Shown here: positions 1-7,891 of the stretch, in pieces | How positions within the stretch are numbered: position 1 is the stretch's first letter | How the letters are laid out: each line of letters begins with the position of its first letter | NCBI GenBank assembly: GCA_017458965.1 | Contig: JAFSZJ010000065.1 | Span: 1-39,756 of the forward strand | Origin: Kiritimatiellia bacterium | Lineage (GTDB): Bacteria; Verrucomicrobiota; Kiritimatiellia; RFP12; JAAYLN01 | DNA length: 39,756 nt | Direction of reading: 5' to 3' | The notes under the pieces: model-generated | Told to the model about the DNA's origin: nothing | Database searches by the model: none | The model's input: the letters and a program-made list of their open reading frames with translations, nothing else | Translations under genes and position numbers: made by a program

Positions 1-60
1 GCCATGAGCGCATTCTTCACTCCATCCCAAAGTCGCCGATGGGGCCACGAAGCGGCAGGT

Positions 61-1239
61 TCAGACGGCGCGGGCAATTGGGATGTCTGGTTCTTCATCG
101 TGGATTCTCCTTGTGGCCGCGAGATAGTATTCGGCATTGATCTCGGCGGCGTATGCATGGCGAGCGGTGCGAAGTGCCGCTATGGAAGCCGAACAAAGGC
201 CGCCGAACGGCTCCCATACAACATCGCCAGGATCGCTTGTGGAGCGGATGGCCTGCTCCAGAATGGATAGCGGTTTTTGGTTCATGTGGAGTGCAGCCGT
301 TCCGTTTTTGATGCGCTCGCAACCGCGCACGGCCGGCACATGCCAGACATTTCCCACTCCGATTTCACAATGGAACTTGGCGCGCATTCCATCCCATTCC
401 CCCGACGAGAACGGAGTCCCGTCCGGTTTGGCAAAGTATGGACGCCCTTCCGGACGGCCATTCGCGTTGGCGAAATCGGCTATCCGCACGAATGCGTCAG
501 CGGGTGGGAAATACCAAAGGTGGTCGCGTGAAAAATATTTGCGCGTTGCGGCATCCTTCACGCCGCACGCCTCGTTCGTCTGTGAAAACCTAAGGCCGGT
601 GCGCGCCCATTCCGCCCGAAGCCAGTCGCGCAAAAGCATGTCCGTGGCACCGGACTTAAGCGTGTTTTTGCGGACATATTGTACGCATACCTCGGTCACA
701 ACCGGGTACTTGCGGATGGTGCGCGTGTTGACGTTCCCTGCGACATGGGCGAGTCCCTTGTCCCAAATGTGGCAGTTGCGGAATTCCCACCCGCAGTCCT
801 CTATTGTGCGGTGGCAATTCGCCCATCCCTGTTCGGAGTTCCAGAACCAGAGAGTGCAGCACGGAAGAGCCAAGTCGTACCAGCGACGAAGATGCGGCTC
901 GTAGAACTCTGGCAATCCATCAGGGGTCCAGGGATCCCCGGGATAACTGTGCAACCCATAGGGACCGTCTGAAACAATGACAGTTGGCGCAGGCCAATTG
1001 GCGCAATGTTGAAAAGAATCCCCGAACACGACGTGCGCGGATCCTGACGATGGCGCATCCTGTTTTGAAGCCGTATGGGCTTTCTGCCGTTTGGTAGCTG
1101 GGGACAAGCCAGGCAAATAACCGAAAACTTCCTCGTCGCCGTCATGCAATTCCATCTCATCGGAAGGCAAATCGCCTGAAATCTCGTATGTGAAAACGGA
1201 CGACGAAGTTTGCTGTTTAGTTTTTCGGGCAGTTGCCAT
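61..1239 (-). CDS. Type II-like site-specific DNA methyltransferase (amino-methylating)
   Basis: Predicted S-adenosylmethionine-dependent N6-adenine or N4-cytosine DNA methyltransferase of 392 residues. The catalytic motif IV appears as SDGPYG (about residues 90-95), a variant of D/S-PP-Y/F. The SAM-binding motif follows near the C-terminus as WEPFGGLCSAS (about 342-352), preceded by MNQKPL (319-324). Catalytic motif before SAM motif is the beta-class order. The middle part (TLWFWNSEQGWA, CHIWDKGLAHVAGN, VTEVCVQYV) matches a family of type II methylases I recognise, but I cannot name the target site. The start is the ATG at 1239, before MATARKTKQ; a longer in-frame start would overlap the promoter. 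The first 60 residues are low-complexity and probably disordered. No restriction enzyme is complete in the window; a partner could lie beyond position 1. Confidence 0.85.
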   Translation of the reverse strand: MATARKTKQQTSSSVFTYEISGDLPSDEMELHDGDEEVFGYLPGLSPATKRQKAHTASKQDAPSSGSAHVVFGDSFQHCANWPAPTVIVSDGPYGLHSYPGDPWTPDGLPEFYEPHLRRWYDLALPCCTLWFWNSEQGWANCHRTIEDCGWEFRNCHIWDKGLAHVAGNVNTRTIRKYPVVTEVCVQYVRKNTLKSGATDMLLRDWLRAEWARTGLRFSQTNEACGVKDAATRKYFSRDHLWYFPPADAFVRIADFANANGRPEGRPYFAKPDGTPFSSGEWDGMRAKFHCEIGVGNVWHVPAVRGCERIKNGTAALHMNQKPLSILEQAIRSTSDPGDVVWEPFGGLCSASIAALRTARHAYAAEINAEYYLAATRRIHDEEPDIPIARAV

Positions 1240-1278
1240 TGTTATTGTCTCGAAATGAATGCCAGCATGTCTGGAGAA

Positions 1279-1287
1279 AGTATAGCA
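1279..1287 (-). promoter_or_regulatory. Extended -10 promoter for the methyltransferase
   Basis: On the minus strand TGC is followed by TATACT (1287 down to 1279), a TGn-extended -10 about 40 nt upstream of the methyltransferase ATG at 1239. No good -35 is visible, which is common for extended -10 promoters. Prediction only. Confidence 0.45.
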
Positions 1288-1395
1288 GATACACAATGGG
1301 GAATCGCCTTCTGGCGACCTCTGGCTGTCCTGGAATTGGGCTTACGCATCGTCGGGCACCGGCGATGCGGAAGCCCCTCCCTCGTAATTAAATGC

Positions 1396-1424
1396 TTGAA
1401 GCCGCAGCGAAAGTTGGTGATAAT
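1396..1424 (+). promoter_or_regulatory. Sigma-70-like promoter for D-lyxose isomerase
   Basis: TTGAAG (1396-1401), a 17-nt spacer, and GATAAT (1419-1424) form a good sigma-70 promoter. It would start transcription near 1431, about 18 nt before the ATG at 1449. GGAGG at 1439-1443 is the ribosome binding site, 5 nt from the ATG. The promoter is divergent from that of the methyltransferase. Confidence 0.55.
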
Positions 1425-1448
1425 CTTGATGAACATTTGGAGGTGTAT

Positions 1449-2135
1449 ATGAAGAGATCCGAGATCAACAAGGCGCTGCGCGAGCTTGAGGACATGTGCG
1501 CGAAGTACAAGTGCTACCTGCCCCCCTTCTGCCACTTCACACCGGAGGAATGGAAGGACAAGGGCCACGAGTGGGACGAGGTACGCGACTGCATGCTCGG
1601 CTGGGACATCACCGACTTCGGATCCGGCGACTTCGACAAGGTCGGCTTCTCCCTCATCACGATCCGCAACGGCAGCAGGATAATGCCTGAGAAGTACCCC
1701 AAGGTCTATGCCGAGAAACTGCTCTTCCTCAAGGAAGGCCAGTACGCATGCAACCACTTCCACTGGTACAAGACCGAGGACATCATCAACCGTGGCGGCG
1801 GCAACGTGCTGATCCGCGTCTTCAACGCCCTTCCAGACGAAGAGGTCGACAAGGTCTCGGACGTGACGGTCCATACCGACGGCCGCACATACGTCGTACC
1901 CGCTGGCACGCAGATCCGTCTCACCCCCGGCGAGAGCATTCACATCACCCAGCGCCTATACCATGACTTCGCCGTCGAGCCTGGCACCGGCGACGTGCTT
2001 CTTGGCGAAGTGAGCCAGTGCAACGACGACAACACCGACAACCGCTTCAACCCGCCCGTCGGCCGCTTCCCAGCCATCGAGGAGGACGAGCCGCCCTACC
2101 GTCTGCTCTGCAACGAGTACCCTCCGGCACCGTAA
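1449..2135 (+). CDS. D-lyxose ketol-isomerase (cupin)
   Basis: Predicted D-lyxose isomerase (EC 5.3.1.15), which interconverts D-lyxose and D-xylulose and often also D-mannose and D-fructose, in the cytoplasm. The 228-residue protein is a single-domain cupin. NHFHWYKTEDIINRGGG carries the typical metal-binding His-x-His and Glu, and RLYHDF supplies the later His ligand. PAGTQIRLTPGESIHI is the cupin beta-barrel core. The length fits the family. The ATG at 1449 is chosen because GGAGG lies 5 nt upstream; the in-frame ATG at 1392 has no such site and would overlap the promoter. The gene stands alone with its own promoter. No kinase or transporter for the sugar is adjacent, so the physiological substrate is not fixed by context. 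Confidence 0.88.
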   Translation: MKRSEINKALRELEDMCAKYKCYLPPFCHFTPEEWKDKGHEWDEVRDCMLGWDITDFGSGDFDKVGFSLITIRNGSRIMPEKYPKVYAEKLLFLKEGQYACNHFHWYKTEDIINRGGGNVLIRVFNALPDEEVDKVSDVTVHTDGRTYVVPAGTQIRLTPGESIHITQRLYHDFAVEPGTGDVLLGEVSQCNDDNTDNRFNPPVGRFPAIEEDEPPYRLLCNEYPPAP

Positions 2136-2142
2136 AACAAGT

Positions 2143-2193
2143 AACAACATACTTCGATGCCGCGCCAACCTGCGCGGCAGATGCCCGGAAAGA
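2143..2193. repeat. 51-bp direct repeat, left copy
   Basis: This 51-bp sequence is identical to 4041-4091, 1898 bp away in the same orientation. Each copy contains a perfect 8-bp stem, TGCCGCGC/GCGCGGCA (here 2158-2165 and 2172-2179), around a 6-nt CAACCT loop. The two copies bracket the DUF4143 ATPase gene and its upstream region. This copy starts 8 bp after the isomerase stop, so it could also act as a 3' hairpin for that mRNA. A T8 tract follows at 2202-2209, too far from the stem for a classical terminator. Confidence 0.85.
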
Positions 2194-2295
2194 AACAAAC
2201 GTTTTTTTTGCGCGGCGGGACGCCGCACCTCCGAAAAGCTGTCCATTGTTGTCCAAGTTGTTTTCCAAGATGGCAACGCATTTCCTGAAACAGCT

Positions 2296-3600
2296 CTAGG
2301 CGCTGCGAAGCGAACCGGCATAGTAGATGGGCAGGAAGCGGAGGCGTTGGTCCTGGATTTCGCCGAAGGGAGCGGACGAAAGAACAACCGCATCTGGTGA
2401 TTCCGGCGTCTCCTTCAGGAACTGGTGCAGGCTTTTTAGGCGTCCGGCTGCGCCTCCCTTGACCTCAATCGGCAGAGCCCGTCCGTCAAGAGCAACAAGA
2501 AAATCTATTTCCGCCTGGGAGTTTTTTGCATCGCGCTTCCACCAGTGCGGTTCGCTCCCGCCAAATGATGCCGCGAGTTCCTGCGCAACGAACTGCTCGG
2601 CAAGCGCGCCATTGTACACTGCGAGGAGGTCGCATTCGCGCAAAGTCTCGTCCGCAGGTCGGCCGCTCATCGCCTGATAAAGGCCAATGTCCCCGGCGAA
2701 TGGCTTGATGCGTGGCGCGGTGCTGATGTCAAACGGGAGCGCAGAGGATGAAGCCGCCTGTGAAATCCGGACAAGTCTCGCTTTCGACAACAGGTCGAGC
2801 GCCTTCCTGTTTGTGCTTCCTGCATGGTCGCGCGACAGCGCGGCGTATGCGATCTGGCGACCGGAGGAGGCGTTGGCAGCACGCCAGATTTCACGCAGAA
2901 TTGATGCGTCCATTCGCTCCGGATACTTTGAGAAGTCCTGCTCGAAGGCGGTTATCAAGTCGTTCTGGAGTTCCCTGATGTCGAGAAGTCCGGCACCATC
3001 GGACTTGGCCTTCACGCATTCGGGAAGGCCGCCGACGATGGAGTATGCCCTGACTTCATCCAATAGTTTCAGATGCACCGCAGCCGGCAGTTTCCTTGGC
3101 GTCTCCTTCAGAAGCGCGGCGAGCGGCGCATTACCAGTCGCATCCAGATACTCGGCAAAGGACATCGGGTTGAGCTCCGCGAACTGCACCCTGCCCACAG
3201 GGAACTGGATGTCGTCAAGCGCGAAGTCAAGCAAAGAACCAGCGGCAACTACCGGCATCTCGGGCATCCGCTCGCGGAAATACCGCAGCGATGCCAACGC
3301 CTTGGGGCAGAGCTGTATTTCGTCAAGGAATAGAAGCGTCCCCCCGCCTCTTATGTGCCTCCCCGACAGAAGCTCAAGTTCGTCGCAGATCCGATCAGGA
3401 TTCAAGTCGCCGTCAAATACGGGTGCCCATCGTCCGGAAAACTCGAAGTTGACTTCAAGGAAACGATCCTTGTAGAACTCCGAGGCGAACTTCCTCACGC
3501 ACCAAGTCTTGCCGGTTTGCCGCATTCCGCGAATCACAAGCGGCTTTCGGATGGTCTTGCTGTTCCATTCAGCCAAAGTCTTTTCAAAATCGCGTTTCAT
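2296..3600 (-). CDS. AAA ATPase with C-terminal DUF4143 domain
   Basis: A 434-residue P-loop ATPase of the AAA_14/DUF4143 family. Walker A is GMRQTGKT (about residues 25-32) and Walker B is LLFLDEIQ (89-96). The AAGSLLDFAL segment is typical of the sensor region. The C-terminal half carries YSIVGGLPECV and then EIDFLVALDG...LPIEVKGG, a pattern resembling a PD-(D/E)xK nuclease-like fold; whether it cuts DNA is unknown. The family is patchily distributed and its function is unsettled (DNA-related or toxin-like roles have been proposed). The ATG at 3600 is preferred because GGAGGAG (3614-3608) sits 7 nt upstream. The gene lies alone between two 51-bp direct repeats, with three 33-bp repeats upstream, so it may be a mobile or recently acquired unit with self-regulation. 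Confidence 0.85.
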   Translation of the reverse strand: MKRDFEKTLAEWNSKTIRKPLVIRGMRQTGKTWCVRKFASEFYKDRFLEVNFEFSGRWAPVFDGDLNPDRICDELELLSGRHIRGGGTLLFLDEIQLCPKALASLRYFRERMPEMPVVAAGSLLDFALDDIQFPVGRVQFAELNPMSFAEYLDATGNAPLAALLKETPRKLPAAVHLKLLDEVRAYSIVGGLPECVKAKSDGAGLLDIRELQNDLITAFEQDFSKYPERMDASILREIWRAANASSGRQIAYAALSRDHAGSTNRKALDLLSKARLVRISQAASSSALPFDISTAPRIKPFAGDIGLYQAMSGRPADETLRECDLLAVYNGALAEQFVAQELAASFGGSEPHWWKRDAKNSQAEIDFLVALDGRALPIEVKGGAAGRLKSLHQFLKETPESPDAVVLSSAPFGEIQDQRLRFLPIYYAGSLRSA

Positions 3601-3672
3601 GTCTTCGCTCCTCCAATTACAAATGAGAACATCGGGATCATACAGCAAATCCCATATCCCGCACAAGTGAAA

Positions 3673-3771
3673 ACTTGATTTTCCAAGGGTGTTTACAGTT
3701 TTCTGACTCGATTTTCCAATGGTGTTTCCGGATTTCTGACTTGATTTACCATGGGTATTTGTGGTTGCCGC
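3673..3771. repeat. Three tandem 33-bp repeats upstream of the ATPase
   Basis: Units begin at 3673, 3706 and 3739, exactly 33 bp apart. Each opens with ACT(T/C)GATTT(T/A)CCA followed by GGT and T-rich sequence. Units 1 and 2 are close copies; unit 3 is conserved mainly over its first 20 bases. They lie 73-171 bp upstream of the ATPase start. The regular spacing, about three helical turns, suits an iteron or operator array bound on one face of the DNA. Function is inferred. Confidence 0.7.
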
Positions 3772-3804
3772 ATGGGAAATACAACAGTGTGGTACGTCGA
3801 ATCA

Positions 3805-4019
3805 AGCATTTTGCCACAACGAACGCACATAATGCGCAAAAATGAAGGCTAGGACACGGAAGCCCAGCAACGCGGGGACATGGAAACGGCGCATGACATG
3901 CTTGCATGTAGATGCGACAGGCCAAGCCCAACGGTCGCCACAGCGACCGGCCGCGACAAAGGTTTTCGTGTTCCGCGCGAAGCGCAATTCTTTGCGGCCT
4001 ATGCGCTCCTTGCGGCTAC
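3805..4019. repeat. Inverted pair of degenerate GCG-rich intergenic elements
   Basis: The plus strand at about 3986-4018 reads like a run of TTTGCG...TATGCGCTCCTTGCGGCTA. The minus strand at about 3842-3805 reads TTTTTGCGCATTATG then TGCGTTCGTTGTGGCAA. The two are recognisably similar and face each other. The 5' part of the right element (TTTTCGTGTTCCGCGCGAAGC, near 3963) resembles sequence at 39235-39260 on the opposite strand. This looks like a dispersed degenerate non-coding repeat. No gene is supported in 3601-4131. Confidence 0.4.
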
Positions 4020-4040
4020 ACATCAACCAGAACAACATAG

Positions 4041-4091
4041 AACAACATACTTCGATGCCGCGCCAACCTGCGCGGCAGATGCCCGGAAAGA
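4041..4091. repeat. 51-bp direct repeat, right copy
   Basis: Identical over 51 bp to 2143-2193, including the 8-bp stem (4056-4063 with 4070-4077) and its CAACCT loop. It lies 41 bp past the stop of recJ, which runs towards it, and marks the right edge of the block holding the ATPase gene. Confidence 0.85.
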
Positions 4092-4107
4092 GATAGTTCG
4101 AGTGGCT

Positions 4108-4143
4108 AGACCTTCAGGACCTTCCAGACATTCAGGACCTTCC
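4108..4143. repeat. 18-bp tandem duplication at the recJ stop
   Basis: Two adjacent 18-bp units (4108-4125 and 4126-4143) differ at one base. On the minus strand each begins GGAAGGTCCTGAA, and the upstream unit contains the recJ stop TGA. The duplication therefore begins in the last codons of recJ and continues into its 3' flank. Confidence 0.6.
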
Positions 4144-5913
4144 GGCCGGTCGGGCGTCGAGAACTAAAAGCTGGATCTCCGTATCGCCACGGTACTCGTT
4201 GACGGACAGCTCGCCGACGACATCCCAGAGTTCGCAGGAGGCGAGCTCCCTTTCGTACTTGGCGGCCCCGAACCATACGGCTCCTAGGTTCAGGCCATCG
4301 TCGCGCCTGAGCGAAAGACGCAGATGGGTCTTTTCGCGCCCCATGGCGAACATCGAAAGGCTCACGCCCTCGAAAAGCCAAAGCGGCTTCTCGTTGCTCG
4401 CGCCAAAAGGCTCCAGACGTTGAAGCGCGTCGAGTAGCTCCGGCGTCAAATCGGAGGATGAGAGAACCCCAGCCACATCAAGCGTGCGCCGTGTGCGGAC
4501 GCCCCCCACCTGTCTGCGGCACTCGTCCGTGAACGCCTTGCGGAACGCGGGGATGTCCGCCTCTCGCAGAGACAGCCCGGCGGCGCCGGAATGCCCGCCG
4601 AAGCGGACTAGGAGCGACGAGCATGCGTCGAGGACGTTGTAGAGGTTGCATGCGTCGACGGGTGCGCGGGCGCTTCCGTGCGCCAGACCCTCGTCATCGA
4701 CTGACAGGACGGCGACGGGGCGCGCAAGCCGTTCGCAAAGCCGCCCTGCGGCGAGTCCGACCACGCCATGGTGCCAGCCGCGCCCAGCGAAGACGGCGGC
4801 CGCGTCAGACGAGGCGTCGAAGACCGCCCCTGCCTCAAGCTGCCGGTCGATGTCCTTCAGGAGTACATCCTCTGCCATCTTCCTCTGCGAGTTGAGGCTG
4901 GCGAGGCGCGTGGCCCGTTCAAGGGCGTCGTCGTCGTCCTTCGCAAGAAGAAGGCCAAGCGCTACGGAGGCGCTGCCCATGCGTCCTGCGGCGTTGACAT
5001 GCGGACCGAACACGAAGCCGAGATGGTATGCGGTTATGCCTTCAGTTGGCATCCGGCTGAAGGCCTTGCGGACAAGGGCCTTGATCCCGATGGGAGGGCG
5101 CCTGTTCATCACGGACAGACCCTCGCGGACGAAGACTCGGTTCTCGCCGACGAGCGGCACCACGTCGGCGACGGTCGCGACGGCGAGCGGCCCCATCCAT
5201 GAGTGGATTTCGGAGCGGAGGGTCCTGTCCGGCAGCGGATGGCGGAGGGCGACGGCCGCCCAGGCGATCTTGAATGCGAGACCCGCGCCGCAAAGATAAC
5301 GGCATTGGGGCGGGACGGCGGGATCGAAGTTGGAAACGACGACGCATTCCGCGGGAAGCGGCGAACCAGGAGTGTGGTGGTCGGACACGACCACGCGGTA
5401 TCCTGCGCCAAGGAAGCGGCGGAGCGCATCCCCAGCCCCCATCCCGCAATCGACTGTGACGAGAAGGCGGCATGGGGCCTCGGGCATCGCGGCCGAGGCC
5501 TCGTCCATGCAGCGCGACACGGCCGCGTCCGTCAGCCCGTATCCCTCCGATCTCTCCGGTATGAAGGGGATGGCGTTGGCGCCTAGGCCGCGCAGGATCG
5601 ACACGAGGATCGCGGTCGCCGTCACGCCATCGCAGTCGTAGTCGCCGAAGACGACGATCTGCCCGCCGGCGTCTATGGTCTCGGATATGGCCTTGGCAGC
5701 GTCCGCGACGCCAGGGAACGCCTCAGGCGCGGAAAGCCCGTTCATCGACGCGTCAACGAAAGCGGAGACAGCCGAGGCATCGGTGACATCCGCCAGATCG
5801 CGGTCGCGGATCAGGCGGATGATAGGCTTGGGCAGCCCGGCGCATTCCGGCACGTCGCCATCGGACGCCACGCGCCACTCGCAGAGCGGGAGTGTTGCAG
5901 CTTCCTGCATCAT
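4132..5913 (-). CDS. recJ: Single-stranded-DNA-specific exonuclease RecJ
   Basis: 593-residue DHH/DHHA1 phosphoesterase, the 5'-3' single-strand exonuclease of recombination and mismatch or base-excision repair. The metal-binding motifs are in order: GDYDCDG (about residues 90-96), TVDCG (153-157), SDHH (177-180), and FGPHVNAAGRMGSA in the middle. The DHHA1 signature RFGGHSGAAG follows, and the C-terminal OB-fold region (THLRLSL...ELSVNEYRG) ends the protein. Length is normal for RecJ. The start at 5913 has no clear Shine-Dalgarno site; an adjacent ATG at 5910 is equally possible. It is the last gene of a minus-strand cluster, 32 nt after the ACT-domain gene. The stop lies inside an 18-bp tandem duplication. 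Confidence 0.95.
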   Translation of the reverse strand: MMQEAATLPLCEWRVASDGDVPECAGLPKPIIRLIRDRDLADVTDASAVSAFVDASMNGLSAPEAFPGVADAAKAISETIDAGGQIVVFGDYDCDGVTATAILVSILRGLGANAIPFIPERSEGYGLTDAAVSRCMDEASAAMPEAPCRLLVTVDCGMGAGDALRRFLGAGYRVVVSDHHTPGSPLPAECVVVSNFDPAVPPQCRYLCGAGLAFKIAWAAVALRHPLPDRTLRSEIHSWMGPLAVATVADVVPLVGENRVFVREGLSVMNRRPPIGIKALVRKAFSRMPTEGITAYHLGFVFGPHVNAAGRMGSASVALGLLLAKDDDDALERATRLASLNSQRKMAEDVLLKDIDRQLEAGAVFDASSDAAAVFAGRGWHHGVVGLAAGRLCERLARPVAVLSVDDEGLAHGSARAPVDACNLYNVLDACSSLLVRFGGHSGAAGLSLREADIPAFRKAFTDECRRQVGGVRTRRTLDVAGVLSSSDLTPELLDALQRLEPFGASNEKPLWLFEGVSLSMFAMGREKTHLRLSLRRDDGLNLGAVWFGAAKYERELASCELWDVVGELSVNEYRGDTEIQLLVLDARPAGRS

Positions 5914-5945
5914 GGCAGAAGGCGATGTCGCGTCGCTGCCCGGAG

Positions 5946-6383
5946 CTAACGCTTCCTCGCGAGAAGCTCGGTCGGGGAGATGATCTCGCGTCCGGCGGCG
6001 GCGAGGGCCTCCTGCGCCTTGGCGTTGTCGTCGAAGCGGAAGACGAGAACGGCCTCCTCGCCATGGCGCGCGGTGAAGGCGTACATGTACTCGATGTTCA
6101 CGCCGGCGGCCTCGATGACGTCTAGGATCTCGGCCATCCCGCCGGGCTCGTCGCGGACGGCAGCCGCGACCACATCATGGACGTTGACGGCGAAATGCGC
6201 CTCCTCGAGGGCCTTGCGGGCTGCCTCCCAGTCATCGACCACCATGCGGACGATGCCGAACTCCATCGTGTCGGCGAGCGAAAGGGTGACGATGTTGATG
6301 CCGCCATCCCGAAGCACCTTGCAAGCCGCGGCCAGCCGTCCGGGCTTGTTCTCCATGAAAAGGGATATCTGCTTGATTGTCAT
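5946..6383 (-). CDS. Tandem ACT-domain protein (amino-acid sensor)
   Basis: 145-residue cytoplasmic protein made of two ACT domains, roughly residues 4-65 and 70-138. The first begins MTIKQISLFMENKPGRLAAA, with the typical GRL turn before the first helix; the second contains DEPGGMAEILDVIEAAGVNIEYMY. Stand-alone double-ACT proteins bind amino acids and act as regulators; the ligand here is unknown. The ATG at 6383 overlaps the trkH stop as ATGA, so translation is probably coupled to trkH. A longer start would place GC-rich codons ahead of the conserved domain start. Confidence 0.85.
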   Translation of the reverse strand: MTIKQISLFMENKPGRLAAACKVLRDGGINIVTLSLADTMEFGIVRMVVDDWEAARKALEEAHFAVNVHDVVAAAVRDEPGGMAEILDVIEAAGVNIEYMYAFTARHGEEAVLVFRFDDNAKAQEALAAAGREIISPTELLARKR

Positions 6384-7885
6384 TGCCGCGTCCTCCGCGC
6401 CGCCGCCGTCCATCGGCCGCGACGACGATATTGAACCACAAAACGCGCCCGTTTTGCAAGGGCGCCGACCAAAAACAGCATGGTGTAGATCTCAAGGCGC
6501 CCGGCCAGCATGGCGAAGCAATACCACCATTTGAGCGGCGCAGGCAGGAAGCCATAGTTCGCGGACGGTCCCAGCGCACCGAAGGCGGGGCCGATGTTTC
6601 CGACCATGCTGAACGCACCGGTGAACGCGCCAACAAGGTCGAGGCCGGCAAGCGCACCGAAGAAGGCCGTCGCGAAGACGAGAAGAAGGTAGGCGAATAT
6701 GAACGAGGCAACGATCGGGACGAACTCCTCGCGTCCGGGCTGCCCGTTGATACGGAGGGTCGACACCTCGCGAGGATGGAGCAGACGGCGGAACTCGCGG
6801 TTGAGCTGCTTTGACAGCACGGTCCAGCGTATGACCTTGATGCCGCCCCCTGTCGATCCGGAGCAACCTCCGATGAGGAAGAGGGCGAAGACGAGCAGCT
6901 GGGCGACCGGACGCCAGAGCGTGTAGTCGGACGTGCCGAAGCCGGTCGTCGAGAGTATCGACGCGACCTGGAAGGCGGAGACGCGCAAGGACGAGGCCGG
7001 CGTGGCGCCGTCGGCGACATTGAAGATGGTTACAAGGCCGACCGTGACGAGCAGTATGACGATGAACGAGCGCAGCTCCGAATCGCGGAGGATGTCGCGC
7101 ACACGGCCGGAGACAAGGCGGAAGTAAAGGGCGAAATTCACCGACGCGACAACCATGAAGACCGTCACCACGATCTCGACACAGACGTTCCCGAATCCGC
7201 CCACGCTTGCGTTGCGCGTTGAGAAGCCGCCAGTGCCGAGAGTGGAGAACGAGTGGCACACGGCGTCGAACCAACCCATGCCCGCCGCACGGAGTAGCAG
7301 CGTCTCGACGAGCGTGAAACCGGCATAGATCAGCCAGAGCGCCTTGGCCGTCGCGGCGACACGCGCCGTCACCTTGCTCTTCTCGGGGCCGGTCGTCTCC
7401 GCCTTCATCAGCTTGAAGCCACCGGAGCCAAGCAAAGGCACAAGCGCCACGACGAGCATGATCACGCCCATGCCGCCCAGCCAATGCGTGAGGCAGCGCC
7501 ACAGGTTGACGCTGCGCGGGATCGACTCGACATCGTCTAGGACGCTCGCCCCGGTCGTGCTGAAACCGCTGACGCTCTCGAAGACCGCGTCCGTGAACGA
7601 CGGGAAGACGCCGCTGAAATACAGCGGAAGCGCGCCGAAGAGCGACATCGCCACCCACGCGCCACCGACTATGCGGAAGGCGCGGGCGACGTCAAGAGGC
7701 CGCGCCTCCCCTCCCCTGCGGCGCCAGAGGAGCGCCGTGACCAGCCAGCTGGCGCACATCGGAATGGCGAAGGCCATTGCGGCACGATGCTCGCCGTAGC
7801 GGATGGCTGCGGCCAGAGGCAGCAGGAGCGAGGCCGCGACCATACCGACGATGGCGGACAGCATGCGTATGGCGGAGAAGGACAT
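6380..7885 (-). CDS. trkH: Potassium uptake protein TrkH/KtrB family
   Basis: 501-residue integral inner-membrane protein forming the K+ channel of a Trk system. All four selectivity-filter loops can be read in order: FSTTGAS, STLGTGGFST, ILSTTGFGTSD and SMVGNIGPAFG. Hydrophobic helices fill the rest of the protein, and the C-terminus is arginine-rich and cytoplasmic. Length is typical of TrkH. It starts 6 nt after the trkA stop and overlaps the ACT gene by 4 nt, so trkA, trkH and ACT are read together. The regulatory partner TrkA is immediately upstream, which supports the assignment. Confidence 0.95.
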   Translation of the reverse strand: MSFSAIRMLSAIVGMVAASLLLPLAAAIRYGEHRAAMAFAIPMCASWLVTALLWRRRGGEARPLDVARAFRIVGGAWVAMSLFGALPLYFSGVFPSFTDAVFESVSGFSTTGASVLDDVESIPRSVNLWRCLTHWLGGMGVIMLVVALVPLLGSGGFKLMKAETTGPEKSKVTARVAATAKALWLIYAGFTLVETLLLRAAGMGWFDAVCHSFSTLGTGGFSTRNASVGGFGNVCVEIVVTVFMVVASVNFALYFRLVSGRVRDILRDSELRSFIVILLVTVGLVTIFNVADGATPASSLRVSAFQVASILSTTGFGTSDYTLWRPVAQLLVFALFLIGGCSGSTGGGIKVIRWTVLSKQLNREFRRLLHPREVSTLRINGQPGREEFVPIVASFIFAYLLLVFATAFFGALAGLDLVGAFTGAFSMVGNIGPAFGALGPSANYGFLPAPLKWWYCFAMLAGRLEIYTMLFLVGALAKRARFVVQYRRRGRWTAAARRTRQ

Positions 7886-7891
7886 GGAAGC

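Noticed and set aside
137-904. Long plus-strand open frame opposite the methyltransferase
   Set aside because: Its translation has no family pattern, while the opposite frame has clear methyltransferase motifs.
2201-2226. Rho-independent terminator at the T8 tract
   Set aside because: The T-run precedes the following hairpin and lies over 20 nt after the previous one, so neither order fits on either strand.
3673-3771. CRISPR array or origin of replication
   Set aside because: Only three contiguous 33-bp units without spacers; no dnaA/rep gene or AT-rich unwinding region nearby.
6492-7658. Open frame overlapping trkH in another frame
   Set aside because: Composition is Arg/His-rich and lacks domains; trkH has all four pore loops.
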